DNA from: Bacilliculturomica massiliensis
Lineage (GTDB): Bacteria > Bacillota > Clostridia > Peptostreptococcales > Anaerovoracaceae
Direction of reading: 5' to 3'
NCBI RefSeq assembly: GCF_900605495.1
Contig: NZ_LR027603.1
Span: forward strand, 1,179,997 to 1,243,996
DNA: 64,000 nucleotides
This document shows, piece by piece, positions 1 through 8,341 of the stretch; the stretch's first letter is position 1; the number at the start of each line of letters is the position of its first letter. The position numbers and the translations under genes were made by a program. The notes beneath the pieces were generated by a model that was given only the letters and a program-made list of their open reading frames with translations, did no database searches and had not been told where the DNA came from.

Positions 1-11
1 ATGTCTCTACT

Positions 12-41
12 ATTATATTGCTCCGGCCCCTGTTCTGTCAA
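12..41 (-). promoter_or_regulatory. Sigma-A-type promoter for a gene left of the window
   Basis: Reading the minus strand, TTGACA (36-41) is followed after 18 bp by TATAAT (12-17). It points out of the window, divergently from the repressor gene at 205. The gene it serves is not visible. Nothing coding is seen in 1-115. Confidence 0.6.
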
Positions 42-115
42 ACAAAAAGCGGAATCCTTATTTAGTAGTTTTTACTGCATGTGAGCAGAATTCTCCCCAA
101 TATCTTGTAAATGAT

Positions 116-144
116 TTGACATAGTTCGACGAAAAAGGTATAGT
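116..144 (+). promoter_or_regulatory. Promoter of the XRE/S24 regulator gene
   Basis: TTGACA (116-121), 17-bp spacer, TATAGT (139-144), about 60 bp upstream of the start codon. The -10 box runs into the palindrome at 143-160, which suggests repression at this promoter. Confidence 0.7.
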
Positions 145-160
145 TAAATATAGATTTAAC
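143..160. promoter_or_regulatory. 18-bp palindrome, candidate autoregulatory operator
   Basis: GTTAAAT-ATAG-ATTTAAC is a perfect inverted repeat with 7-bp arms. It overlaps the end of the -10 box of the regulator promoter. A TTCGAC hexamer occurs on both sides (125-130 and 172-177 approximately). Position and symmetry fit a dimeric HTH repressor site; binding by the adjacent gene product is inference. Confidence 0.5.
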
Positions 161-204
161 AGCAATATCTTTCGACAAATCGGGCTTGCAAGGAGGCCGC
201 TACC

Positions 205-972
205 ATGAAGTATGCACAGATGCTGGATCGGATGATCTCCGACAGTGAGCTTTCCCTCAGACAGATTTCCAAGAGATGCGCCGATCTGGATCTGAATATC
301 ACACCATCCTATATCTCACAGCTGAAAAATGGGAAGCTGCCGCCTCCGTCGGAGGAAGTTTCCCTGGTCCTCGCCAAGGTCTGCGGCGGAAAGGATCAGT
401 CCAGGCTGGTCTTTCAGGGCTATCTGGAAAAAGCGCCCGAGCTGGTCCGCGAATACATGCTGGCTTCCTCCGCGCTGAATAAGATCATGCTTGAGACGCT
501 CTGCCGCTACGACAACAACGGCGAAGTCTCTAAGGAGTTCCGAAAGCAGATCGAGAGTCTGGATGTGCTCTCCACGCTGGAAGTCTCTTCTAAATACGTC
601 AGTTCGGACGACACGACCCGAGCCAAGGATCTGATCCGTGAGATCACGCTGGCCAGCGGCGAGGCGGTCAAAGCCGACGTCCAGGGCGAACTGATCAATT
701 TTTTTCTGGCGGACAGCTCCATGGCCCCATTCATTCCCAGCCACGCATATCTGTACATCATGCCTACGAAAATGGACCTGCTGAAGGACCGCGACATTAT
801 CGCTTTTTATCCGGAGGGCCGGCGTATTCCCACCCTGCGGCGCCTGTTCTTCATGAGGGGGGAACGCTATCTCCTGGTGCCCGACGACAAATCCCAGCAG
901 ATCTATCTCTACGAGGAGTGGGACCGGATCAACTACATCGGAAAGGTCGTGTCCTTCAAGGTCGATCTGTAA
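205..972 (+). CDS. XRE-family regulator with C-terminal S24/LexA-like domain
   Basis: The 255-residue protein starts with a helix-turn-helix region (about residues 1-60; SLRQISKRC and PSYISQLKNG look like the two DNA-contact helices). The C-terminal part (about 165-255) resembles an S24/signal-peptidase-like fold: an S-S-M-A-P segment near residue 173, where such proteins carry the catalytic Ser, and later strands of the same fold. No clear Ala-Gly cleavage site is visible, so I do not claim self-cleavage. A strong AAGGAGG Shine-Dalgarno sequence precedes the ATG. It is monocistronic, has its own promoter with an overlapping palindrome, and ends at a bidirectional terminator. It could be a stress or developmental regulator; the target genes are unknown. 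There is no sign of a prophage around it. Confidence 0.75.
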   Translation: MKYAQMLDRMISDSELSLRQISKRCADLDLNITPSYISQLKNGKLPPPSEEVSLVLAKVCGGKDQSRLVFQGYLEKAPELVREYMLASSALNKIMLETLCRYDNNGEVSKEFRKQIESLDVLSTLEVSSKYVSSDDTTRAKDLIREITLASGEAVKADVQGELINFFLADSSMAPFIPSHAYLYIMPTKMDLLKDRDIIAFYPEGRRIPTLRRLFFMRGERYLLVPDDKSQQIYLYEEWDRINYIGKVVSFKVDL

Positions 973-983
973 AATGACAGAAT

Positions 984-1028
984 AAAAACAGGTGAACAAC
1001 CGTCTGAGTGAGTTGTTCACCTGTTTTT
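984..1028. terminator. Bidirectional intrinsic terminator
   Basis: A 17-bp perfect stem (984-1000 with 1012-1028) has A-run and T-run ends, so it can stop transcription from the regulator gene (plus) and from obg (minus). Confidence 0.9.
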
Positions 1029-1063
1029 GTTTTCTATCACTCCTGATGCATCAGGTCTCCTGC

Positions 1064-2347
1064 TTATTCGTCGAAATACTCCATCTCATAATCGATGATA
1101 CGGATGATATCGCCGTCCTTCAGGCCCATCTCCTTCAGGCGTTCGATGGCGCCTTTCTTTTCGATGTAGCGGTACAGATATCTGGTGGAACCGGTATCGT
1201 TAAAGTTGGTGGAATTGAAGATCTTTTCCAGCTGCCTGCCCTTGAGCACGAAGACAGGACCTTCCTTTGAGACGTAGATCTCTCTGTAATCCTCGTCCTC
1301 ATCCTCCTTACTGAAATCGAACCACTGGTAGTCTTCCTCTTCTTCCGGCATTTCTCTCAGCTCTTCCAGCTGGCGGAGAACCGCCTGCAGAAGCTCCTTG
1401 ACGCCGTGATTGATGGGCGCGGAGAGTGGAAAGACCTGATAGCCCTTTCCTTCTACATGGTTCTTGAAGATCTCGTACTGTTCGTCCGTGGCCATGTCGA
1501 TCTTGTTGGCCGCCACGATCTGAGGTTTCGCCGGCAGCTTCTTTCCGTAGGATGTGAGCTCCCGGTTGATCTTTTCAAAATCCTCCACAGGATCTCTGCC
1601 CTCGGAACCGGACACGTCCACCACGTGGATCAGCATCTTCGTCCGCTCGATGTGCTTCAGAAAATCCAGTCCCAGGCCGGCTCCAGTGTGCGCTCCTTCG
1701 ATGAGTCCGGGTATATCCGCCATGACGAAGCTGGTGTCGTACATCTGCACCACGCCCAGATTCGGCGTGATGGTAGTAAAATGATAATCGGCGATCTTAG
1801 GCGACGCGCTGGTGCACACGGAAAGCAAAGTAGATTTTCCTACATTGGGAAATCCAACCAATCCCACGTCGGCGATGAGCTTCAGCACCAGCGTAATGGA
1901 TCTCTCCTGGGCAAAGCCCCCCGCTTCGGCGAAATTGGGAGCCTGCCGCACCGAATTCATAAAATTAGGATTGCCCTTTCCCCCTTTTCCGCCTCTGGCC
2001 GCCACGACGGAATCTCCATCGTGGACCAGATCTTTCATCACCAGCCCTGTGGCCTGATCGATGACCACCGTGCCGGGCGGAACGCTGATGACCAGATCTT
2101 CGCCCTTTTTGCCGAACTGCTTTTTCTTTCTGCCGTCCTCGCCGGACTGCGCCTCGTATTTTCTTTTGTAGCGGAAATCCATCAGCGTGCGCAGACTGGC
2201 GTTGGCGCGGATAATAACGTCTCCGCCTTTTCCGCCGTCGCCGCCGTCAGGTCCTCCCTGAGGCACAAAGGGTTCTCTGCGAAAAGATACGCAGCCGTTC
2301 CCGCCTTTTCCTGATTTAATTGTGATTCTGGCTCTATCTACAAACAT
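1064..2347 (-). CDS. obg: Obg/CgtA ribosome-associated GTPase
   Basis: The 427-residue protein has the Gly-rich Obg fold (about 1-158, many GGKGG/GGDGG segments), the G domain (about 159-330) with Walker A GFPNVGKST, switch motif DIPGL and NKID, and the C-terminal OCT domain (about 345-427). Obg binds the 50S subunit and couples GTP/ppGpp levels to ribosome assembly, and in Bacillus also to sporulation and stress. It is the last gene of the rplU-rpmA-obg cluster, the standard Firmicute arrangement. A terminator lies between rpmA and obg (2517-2547), so obg either depends on read-through or has its own promoter in the 205-bp gap. AGAGGTGG serves as ribosome-binding site. Confidence 0.97.
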   Translation of the reverse strand: MFVDRARITIKSGKGGNGCVSFRREPFVPQGGPDGGDGGKGGDVIIRANASLRTLMDFRYKRKYEAQSGEDGRKKKQFGKKGEDLVISVPPGTVVIDQATGLVMKDLVHDGDSVVAARGGKGGKGNPNFMNSVRQAPNFAEAGGFAQERSITLVLKLIADVGLVGFPNVGKSTLLSVCTSASPKIADYHFTTITPNLGVVQMYDTSFVMADIPGLIEGAHTGAGLGLDFLKHIERTKMLIHVVDVSGSEGRDPVEDFEKINRELTSYGKKLPAKPQIVAANKIDMATDEQYEIFKNHVEGKGYQVFPLSAPINHGVKELLQAVLRQLEELREMPEEEEDYQWFDFSKEDEDEDYREIYVSKEGPVFVLKGRQLEKIFNSTNFNDTGSTRYLYRYIEKKGAIERLKEMGLKDGDIIRIIDYEMEYFDE

Positions 2348-2516
2348 GGGCCACCTCTGTTTCTCTCATCTGTTTTCCCGCCGGATGATGCGCGGTGGGA
2401 AAGCTGTCATTAGCCGTCATTAGTTTATCCGTTTTTATCTTCCTTCATGTGAACGGCAGCTATTTTCCGAAGGATGTTCAGCGGCTTTTAGCCGTATTTT
2501 TCCATGTGGAGAAAGA

Positions 2517-2547
2517 AAAAATAAGCCCCTATGAAAACATAGGGGCT
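2517..2547 (-). terminator. Intrinsic terminator after rpmA
   Basis: On the minus strand AGCCCCTATG-TTTT-CATAGGGGCT (2524-2547) is followed by a T-rich tract. It lies immediately after the rpmA stop and 170 bp before obg. The rest of 2348-2516 holds no gene and no further structure I can support. Confidence 0.85.
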
Positions 2548-2552
2548 CCGTC

Positions 2553-2813
2553 TTAAGCTTCCTTCGGATAAACGCTTACTTTCTTTCTGGTTTTGTCATA
2601 TCTTTCGAACTTGACAACACCGGACTCTTTCGCAAACAGAGTATCGTCTCCGCCAATGCCTACATTATTTCCGGGATGGAACTTCGTTCCTCTCTGACGA
2701 ACCAAAATGCTTCCGGCGCTGACGAACTGACCGTCGGCTCTCTTCACTCCTAACCGTTTCGACTCACTGTCTCTACCGTTTTTCGAGCTGCCTACACCCT
2801 TCTTACTTGCCAT
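2553..2813 (-). CDS. rpmA: Large-subunit ribosomal protein L27
   Basis: The 86-residue protein carries the L27 signature ([14 protein letters not shown] at the N-terminus, then RLGVKR, and [10 protein letters not shown]). L27 reaches into the peptidyl-transferase centre. The start is fixed by GGAGGTGAA just upstream and by an in-frame TGA right before that Shine-Dalgarno sequence. The protein therefore begins directly with MASKKG and lacks the cleavable extension (ending near LQFFA) usual for Firmicute L27. There is also no prp (ysxB) protease gene in the 43 bp between rplU and rpmA. Confidence 0.97.
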   Translation of the reverse strand: MASKKGVGSSKNGRDSESKRLGVKRADGQFVSAGSILVRQRGTKFHPGNNVGIGGDDTLFAKESGVVKFERYDKTRKKVSVYPKEA

Positions 2814-2856
2814 GGATCGTTCACCTCCTCACTGTATAGGAAAAAAATCTGAAATA

Positions 2857-3378
2857 CTATTTCAAAGCTGCTTCGATAGCAGCGATCATATCTGCGTTCT
2901 TTGCCTTCTCATCGATCTCGATGTTGTGCTCTTTTGCAAATGCGATCAATTCAGCCTTCTTCATGGACTTCAGGGAAACCTTTTCCGCCTTGGCGTCAAC
3001 GGCTTCTTCCTTTTCCGTGTTCAGTTCGGCTGCTTTCGGGGCTTCCGGAGCCTTCGTCACTTTTCCGTCAACGGAGAATTCGTCGATCCTGATCATGGTG
3101 TAAGGCTGTCTGTGGCCCTGCTTCTTTCTGTAGTCCTTCTTGGATTTGTACTTGAAGATGATGACCTTCTTTCCTTTTCCGTTCTCGACTACGCTTCCGG
3201 ACACGGTCGCTCCGTCCACCGCAGGGGTGCCTACTTTGAGTTCCGTTCCGTCGTTCACTGCCAGCACCTTATCAAAGGTCACTCTGTCACCCGCTTCTAC
3301 TTTGAGCTTCTCAACGCTGATGACGTCGCCCTGCTGAACGCGGTACTGCTTTCCGCCGGTTTCAATTACTGCATACAT
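2857..3378 (-). CDS. rplU: Ribosomal protein L21 with a C-terminal HeH/Rho-N-like extension
   Basis: Residues 1-102 are a normal L21 (starts [32 protein letters not shown] near residue 80). The usual length is about 103; this protein has 173. The extra part is an acidic/Ala linker (about 107-135) and a compact helical tail (about 136-173) with the pattern [20 protein letters not shown], typical of HeH/LEM or Rho N-terminal-like helix-extension-helix motifs that often bind nucleic acid. The chosen ATG at 3378 has GAGGAGGT in front; an upstream in-frame start would add 21 unrelated residues. First gene of rplU-rpmA(-obg). Confidence 0.95.
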   Translation of the reverse strand: MYAVIETGGKQYRVQQGDVISVEKLKVEAGDRVTFDKVLAVNDGTELKVGTPAVDGATVSGSVVENGKGKKVIIFKYKSKKDYRKKQGHRQPYTMIRIDEFSVDGKVTKAPEAPKAAELNTEKEEAVDAKAEKVSLKSMKKAELIAFAKEHNIEIDEKAKNADMIAAIEAALK

Positions 3379-3471
3379 ACTTTCTTTACCTCCTCTATCC
3401 AGTCTCGCCAGTGTGGGCAAGCGCCGGAGACGCTTTTCCAAAAGCCCAGTTTGAGCGGCTTACAGTCAAAT
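3379..3471 (-). promoter_or_regulatory. rplU leader, possible L21 autoregulatory leader RNA
   Basis: About 90 nt of untranslated leader lie between the rplU promoter and its start. The segment is GC-rich and has short self-complementary stretches. An L21 leader element is known upstream of rplU in Firmicutes; I infer it here from position and cannot confirm the consensus by eye. Confidence 0.35.
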
Positions 3472-3500
3472 ATAATATCACACAGGACAGCCTGTGTCAA
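3472..3500 (-). promoter_or_regulatory. rplU promoter
   Basis: On the minus strand TTGACA (3495-3500), a 17-bp spacer and TATTAT (3472-3477): close to the sigma-A consensus, as expected for ribosomal protein genes. Confidence 0.85.
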
Positions 3501-3634
3501 TGAATTCCACGCAAAAAAACGTTGAAATCGGTGAAATTCGTGCGCTGACGGCCTCGGGCGGCAAAATTCCCTCCGTTCCGCTCAGATGATCGAGGAAAAC
3601 GCTGTTATTTTCTTCTCGGAGCCGGTCCTCCGGC

Positions 3635-4786
3635 TTATTCCTCGATGATAACGCCGTCCTCGTCCACAAGGAGACCCGATGCTCCGCCGGCAGCCTGAGC
3701 GCCGTTTTTTCCGCCTCTTCCGGCTTTTGTATCAGCCTTGGTCCCATTATCCTTATCTTTGTCCTTGTCTTTGGCGTCGTCTTTATTTTCCGCCTTGATG
3801 GACTGCTTGATCTTGGCGTAGAGCTCCTCCAGAATATCCGGATGTTCGGACAGGTAGACTTTGACGTTCTCACGGCCCTGTCCGATGCGGTCTCCGTTGT
3901 AACTGTACCAGGCGCCGGCTTTTTCCACCAGCTTATGCTCCACAGCGCAGTCCAGAACGTCGCCCTCCCGGGAGATGCCCCTGCCGTACATGATATCGAA
4001 TTCAGCCTGCTTGAACGGCGGAGCCACTTTATTTTTGACCAGCTTGACTCTGGTTCTGTTTCCGATCAGCTGATCGCCCATCTTGATGGATTCCACACGC
4101 CGGACGTCCATTCGCATGGAGGCGTAAAATTTCAGCGCCCTTCCGCCGGTGGTGACTTCCGGATTGCCGAACATGATGCCCACCTTCTCACGGAGCTGGT
4201 TGATGAAAACTACGGCGCAGTTTGATTTGTTGATGGCGCCCGCCAGCTTTCGCAGGGCCTGGGACATGAGTCTGGCCTGCAGGCCCACGTGGGAATCACC
4301 CATCTCCCCCTGTATCTCCGCCTTCGGGACCAGGGCCGCCACGGAGTCCACCACGATGATGTCGATGGCGTTGCTTCTGACCAGCATCTCGCAGATCTCC
4401 AGCGCCTGCTCTCCCGTATCCGGCTGGGAGACCAGCAGCTCGTCGATATCCACGCCCAGATTGGACGCGTATTCGGGATCCAGGGCGTGCTCCGCGTCGA
4501 TGAAGGCGGCTTTTCCTCCGGATTTCTGGGCTTCGGCGATGATATGTAGGGTGAGCGTCGTCTTTCCGGAAGACTCCGGTCCGTAGATCTCAATGATCCT
4601 GCCCTTGGGAACGCCTCCGATGCCGGTGGCCACGTCCAGGCTCACCGATCCTGTAGAGATCGCGTCGATGCCCATATTGCGGCTGTCGCTGCCCAGCTTC
4701 ATGATCGAGCCTTTTCCAAACTGCTTTTCAATTTGAAGCATGGCTGCTTCTAATGCTTTTTCTTTTTCGTCCTTGCTAACTGCCAC
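3635..4786 (-). CDS. recA: Recombinase RecA
   Basis: The 383-residue protein contains Walker [10 protein letters not shown], Walker B ([10 protein letters not shown]), the L2 region ([20 protein letters not shown]-like) and an acidic/Lys-rich tail (KDKDKDKD, then a Gly/Ala-rich end). It forms filaments on ssDNA and triggers LexA self-cleavage. I chose the GTG at 4786 because GGAGG lies 5 nt upstream and the protein then begins [10 protein letters not shown]; the frame remains open 37 codons further upstream, but that stretch overlaps the leader and is not RecA-like. The promoter carries a perfect SOS box. Last gene of the ftsK-rimO-pgsA-cinA-recA group. Confidence 0.98.
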   Translation of the reverse strand: MAVSKDEKEKALEAAMLQIEKQFGKGSIMKLGSDSRNMGIDAISTGSVSLDVATGIGGVPKGRIIEIYGPESSGKTTLTLHIIAEAQKSGGKAAFIDAEHALDPEYASNLGVDIDELLVSQPDTGEQALEICEMLVRSNAIDIIVVDSVAALVPKAEIQGEMGDSHVGLQARLMSQALRKLAGAINKSNCAVVFINQLREKVGIMFGNPEVTTGGRALKFYASMRMDVRRVESIKMGDQLIGNRTRVKLVKNKVAPPFKQAEFDIMYGRGISREGDVLDCAVEHKLVEKAGAWYSYNGDRIGQGRENVKVYLSEHPDILEELYAKIKQSIKAENKDDAKDKDKDKDNGTKADTKAGRGGKNGAQAAGGASGLLVDEDGVIIEE

Positions 4787-4901
4787 GTTATCCTCCGTTT
4801 CTGCCTTGCGGCAATCCCTTTCCCTGTCTCTGTCCGGCTGCGGGCAAAATGTACTGTCCGCCGAAACCCCCGCCGGCGGGAAGTCTGATCGTCCCAAAAA
4901 A

Positions 4902-4913
4902 GAACATTTGTTC
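4902..4913. promoter_or_regulatory. LexA/SOS box of recA
   Basis: GAACATTTGTTC matches the Gram-positive SOS box GAAC-N4-GTTC exactly. It lies just downstream of the -10 element of the recA promoter, so bound LexA would block initiation. Confidence 0.9.
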
Positions 4914-4920
4914 TTAGTTC

Positions 4921-4949
4921 ATCTTATACGATTCTTTCTCCTGCGTCAA
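4921..4949 (-). promoter_or_regulatory. recA promoter
   Basis: Minus strand: TTGACG (4944-4949), 17-bp spacer, TAAGAT (4921-4926). The SOS box begins 8 bp downstream. Confidence 0.7.
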
Positions 4950-5002
4950 GGGCTTTTTATGTCGTTATCCATAATATAACATAAATTAAATCAAATGTAA
5001 AG

Positions 5003-6238
5003 TTATTCTTCGATCGCCCGGTTGACAGCGTCCAGCATGAGAAGCAGAGTGTAATTTCGGTTCCAGGCCCGGCCCACGTTTCGCATCTGGTGCCGTTCGC
5101 AGCGGACCTTCCCATCAAAAGCCACGCCGATATAGACCAGACCCACGGGTTTTTCAGGAGTGCCGCCATCCGGCCCCGCCACACCGGTGACCGAGACGCA
5201 GAGCCTGCTTCCGGTAACGCGGGCAAGCCCCGCGGCCATCTCGCCAGCCGTCTCCTCGCTGACCGCGCCGAAACGCTCCAGCGTTTCTCCCTTCACGCCC
5301 AGCTCCTCCATTTTGGCCTGGTTGCTGTAGGTGACGATCCCCCGGTCAAAGACGGCGGAGATCCCCGGAATATCCGTCATAGTCTTCGCGAACAGACCGC
5401 CGGTGCAGGATTCGGCGCTGGAAATGGTGATGCCCCGCTCCATCAGCTTTCGGCCCACCACCTGATAGTATTCCTCATCGTTTTCACTGTAAATGAATTC
5501 GCCGATCACTTCCCGGACTTTCACCAGCATCTCGTCAACCGCCGCTTTCGCCTCTTCTCTGGTAGCCCGCTTGGACGCGATGCGCAGCGTGCATTCTCCC
5601 TCTTTGGCGTAGGTGGCCAGCGTAGGGTCTGTCTGAGCGTTGATCAGATCTAAGAGTTTCGTCTCCATGAGCGATTCGCCCAGGCCGAATGTGCGGATCA
5701 TACGGTAGTAGATCGTGCTGTCCGTCTGTTTTTCCAGATAAGGCTTTACCTGTTTTTCAAACATCGCCTTCATTTCTCTGGGAGGCCCAGGCATGCAGAT
5801 GATCGTCTTTCCGTTTTCGGATAAGGCAAATCCCGGAGCCGTCCCCTCGTCGTTGTCGAAGACCACGGCTCTCGAGGGAAACCAGGCCTGCTTCAGGTTG
5901 TTTTCCGTCATCTGTCTGTGCATCTGTCCATATCTGGATTTCAGTCGTTCCAGCGAACGGGGATGCAGCACGACTTCGTCGTGGAGGACCTGAGCGGCCG
6001 TTTCCTTTGTCAGATCGTCCTGCGTAGGTCCCAGACCTCCCGTAGCCACGATCAGATCGCAGTCAAGAAACGCGTGTTCGATAAGAGCGGCCAGTCTCTG
6101 CGGATTGTCTCCCACCGTGTAGTGATACATGACGTCGATCCCCATGAGATTCATCTGCTGGGACAGAAAGACCGTATTTGTATTGACGATCTGTCCGAAA
6201 AGAATCTCTGTTCCTACTGATAGTAATGCACATTTCAT
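5003..6238 (-). CDS. cinA: CinA: MoCF-like domain plus nicotinamide-nucleotide amidase domain
   Basis: The 411-residue protein has an N-terminal molybdopterin-binding-like domain (about 1-170; SVGTEILFGQIVNTN and TGGLGPTQDD) and a C-terminal PncC/CinA domain (about 250-411; SSAESCTGG, then SVTGVAGPDGGTPEKPVG). Family members deamidate NMN and hydrolyse ADP-ribose; in streptococci CinA accompanies RecA during competence. Its position immediately before recA is the widely conserved arrangement. The recA leader with its SOS promoter separates the two, so recA can be induced independently. Confidence 0.95.
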   Translation of the reverse strand: MKCALLSVGTEILFGQIVNTNTVFLSQQMNLMGIDVMYHYTVGDNPQRLAALIEHAFLDCDLIVATGGLGPTQDDLTKETAAQVLHDEVVLHPRSLERLKSRYGQMHRQMTENNLKQAWFPSRAVVFDNDEGTAPGFALSENGKTIICMPGPPREMKAMFEKQVKPYLEKQTDSTIYYRMIRTFGLGESLMETKLLDLINAQTDPTLATYAKEGECTLRIASKRATREEAKAAVDEMLVKVREVIGEFIYSENDEEYYQVVGRKLMERGITISSAESCTGGLFAKTMTDIPGISAVFDRGIVTYSNQAKMEELGVKGETLERFGAVSEETAGEMAAGLARVTGSRLCVSVTGVAGPDGGTPEKPVGLVYIGVAFDGKVRCERHQMRNVGRAWNRNYTLLLMLDAVNRAIEE

Positions 6239-6283
6239 TGCCGTAAACCTCCTGGCTTTCGTAATATCTGATGATATCTTCCG

Positions 6284-6829
6284 TTACATGGAGAAGACGC
6301 TGCGATTCTGAAGCACGTATTCGATCCCCGAGTACACGGTCATGATGACCGACGCCCAGAGAAAGCCGTATGCCAAATAGAAAAGACCGTGATAAAGCCC
6401 TGCGGCGTATGTGGCGGCGATGGGAAGCAGCAGCAGCGCCGGCACCGCGATCATCTGCAGCACCGTCTTGATCTTTCCGCTCATGCCGGCGGCGATGACG
6501 ATGCCCTCCGAGGCTGCTACGGTCCGCATACCGGCGATGACGAATTCTCTGGCCAGGATGACGATGAGCATCCAGCCCGGCACGGTCCCGTCCTCCACCA
6601 TGAGGCAGAAGGCGGAATAGACCAGGATCTTGTCCGCCAGAGGGTCCATGATCTTGCCGAAGTTCGTCACGAGATTGTATTTTCGGGCGATCTTTCCGTC
6701 CAGCATATCAGTAAAAGAAGCGGCGATAAAAAGGACGAAAGCGGCCGCGTTATATCCCAGAACATAAGCCGCAATGAAAAACGGCACGGAGACCACACGG
6801 GCCACCGTCAGTTTGTTGGGCAGATTCAT
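6284..6829 (-). CDS. pgsA: CDP-diacylglycerol--glycerol-3-phosphate 3-phosphatidyltransferase
   Basis: The 181-residue integral membrane protein carries the CDP-alcohol phosphatidyltransferase signature D-G-x2-A-R-x8-G-x3-D-x3-D (DGKIAR ... FGKIMDPLAD, about residues 43-66) and several hydrophobic segments. It makes phosphatidylglycerophosphate, the first committed step to phosphatidylglycerol and cardiolipin. It sits between rimO and cinA, as in many Firmicutes, and is preceded by GGAG near the ATG. Confidence 0.95.
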   Translation of the reverse strand: MNLPNKLTVARVVSVPFFIAAYVLGYNAAAFVLFIAASFTDMLDGKIARKYNLVTNFGKIMDPLADKILVYSAFCLMVEDGTVPGWMLIVILAREFVIAGMRTVAASEGIVIAAGMSGKIKTVLQMIAVPALLLLPIAATYAAGLYHGLFYLAYGFLWASVIMTVYSGIEYVLQNRSVFSM

Positions 6830-6863
6830 ATTTGTTCTCCTTTAATCTATGGATCGATCCGGT

Positions 6864-8180
6864 TTATATCAGCTCTCCCGCAAGATCGTAATCGAAGGCG
6901 TCCGTGACGCGGATGTTAACGAACTCACCGGGCTGCAGTTCTCTGCGGGCGGTAAAGATCACGGAATTATCAATTTCAGGCGCGTCGTAACGGCTGCGGC
7001 CGATGTAGCTGTTCTCCCCGTCCCGCTCCTCCACCAGCACTTCGATGGTCTTGCCGATCATCTCTCTGTTCTTCTCCAGCGAGATCCCGCACTGCATGGC
7101 CATGATGGTTTCCCTGCGCTTCTGCTTCGTCTGTTCCCGGACCTGCCCCTTCATGGCGGCGGCCGGCGTGCCCTCTTCCCTGGAGTATGCGAAGACCCCC
7201 AGTCTCTCAAAGCGCATTTGTTCCACAAAATCGCAGAGGATCTCAAAGTCTTCCGCGGTCTCGCCGGGAAGACCGGCGATCAGCGTGGTCCTTATGTGGA
7301 TGTCGGGCATGGCTTTCCTGAGCCGGGCCACTGTATCCGTGACAGAAGCCCGGGTAGAGTGGCGGTTCATGGCGGAAAGCACGCGGTCGCTGGCGTGCTG
7401 TATCGGTATATCGATATAGTGGCAGATCTTTTCCTGAGAGGCCATGACGCTGATCAGATCATCGGTGATCTTGTCTTCATAGCAGTACATGAGCCGGATC
7501 CAGCGGATCTCCTCCACCGCGCACAGATCGCGGAGCAGTTCCGGCAGACAGAGCCTTCCGTAAAGATCCAGTCCGTAGGCAGAGGTATCCTGGGCGATCA
7601 CTATCAGTTCGCGGCAGCCCTCCGCCGCCAGCTGCTTCGCCTCGGCCACGATATCTTCTCTCCGGCGGCTTCTATAGGGCCCCCGGATGGCCGGGATGAC
7701 GCAGTAAGAACACACGTTGTCGCAGCCCTCGGCGATCTTGATGGAGGCTGTGTAGTTCTGGCCGCCTGTTCTTCTGCGAAGACCCGTCTCGATGTAGGTC
7801 TTGTCGTAAGCGCTCAGGTACTTCTCCCGCTTTCCCATCTGGTGCTTCGCCAGGATCTCCGGAAGCCGGGGATAATCGTTGACTCCCAGAAAAATATCTA
7901 CTTCAGGCATCTCCTTGAACAGCGCCTCGCCGTACCGCTGGGCAAGACAGCCGGAGACGATCAGCAGCGCATCTTCTTTCTTGCGCTGGACCATATCAAA
8001 GATGCGGTCGATGGATTCCTCCTTCGCGTCGTTGATGAAGCCGCAGGTGTTTACCATCACCGCGTCCGCTTCCTCCGGCGCGGATACCAGTTCATGACCG
8101 CCGCGGCTGAGGATCCCCGCCGCGCTCTCGGAATCTGCCGTGTTCTTTTCACAGCCCAGGGTCTCGATAAAAATTTTCAA
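6864..8180 (-). CDS. rimO: Ribosomal protein S12 methylthiotransferase RimO
   Basis: The 438-residue protein has the N-terminal UPF0004 domain (ETLGCEKNTADSE; VNTCGFI; SGCLAQRYG, supplying three Cys for one 4Fe-4S cluster), the radical-SAM motif C-x3-C-x2-C (CDNVCSYC, about residue 153) and a C-terminal TRAM-like region. It adds a methylthio group to an Asp of S12. RimO and MiaB share this layout; the ETLGCEKN start and the pgsA-cinA context favour RimO. GGGAG lies 5 nt before the ATG. Confidence 0.95.
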   Translation of the reverse strand: MKIFIETLGCEKNTADSESAAGILSRGGHELVSAPEEADAVMVNTCGFINDAKEESIDRIFDMVQRKKEDALLIVSGCLAQRYGEALFKEMPEVDIFLGVNDYPRLPEILAKHQMGKREKYLSAYDKTYIETGLRRRTGGQNYTASIKIAEGCDNVCSYCVIPAIRGPYRSRRREDIVAEAKQLAAEGCRELIVIAQDTSAYGLDLYGRLCLPELLRDLCAVEEIRWIRLMYCYEDKITDDLISVMASQEKICHYIDIPIQHASDRVLSAMNRHSTRASVTDTVARLRKAMPDIHIRTTLIAGLPGETAEDFEILCDFVEQMRFERLGVFAYSREEGTPAAAMKGQVREQTKQKRRETIMAMQCGISLEKNREMIGKTIEVLVEERDGENSYIGRSRYDAPEIDNSVIFTARRELQPGEFVNIRVTDAFDYDLAGELI

Positions 8181-8341
8181 TCCGTACTCCCGTCCTTTTC
8201 TGCTTATTTGGAACAGCGCCGCCTAATCACTATTTTTTTGCCCCGAAGGCAAAACTATGCGGCGATTTTCCATATTCGTATAGCGGGCCTTTCGTTGGCC
8301 CTTACTCTGTTTCTCTGTCTCAGTCTGTTTTTTTCCGGGGA
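8181..8341. other. rimO-ftsK intergenic region
   Basis: The 161-bp gap between ftsK and rimO holds two short hairpins (TTTTGCC-TTCG-GGGCAAAA on the minus strand near 8236-8256, and GGGCC/GGCCC near 8285-8301). Neither is followed by a convincing T-run on the minus strand, so I do not call a terminator. Confidence 0.4.

Noticed and set aside
3600-3634. Terminator after recA
   Set aside because: AGCCGG/CCGGCT forms a 6-bp stem, but the following minus-strand sequence is not T-rich enough.
4787-4897. 37-codon N-terminal extension of RecA
   Set aside because: The stretch is Pro/Arg/Asp-rich, unlike RecA, lies in the leader, and the GTG at 4786 has a proper GGAGG.
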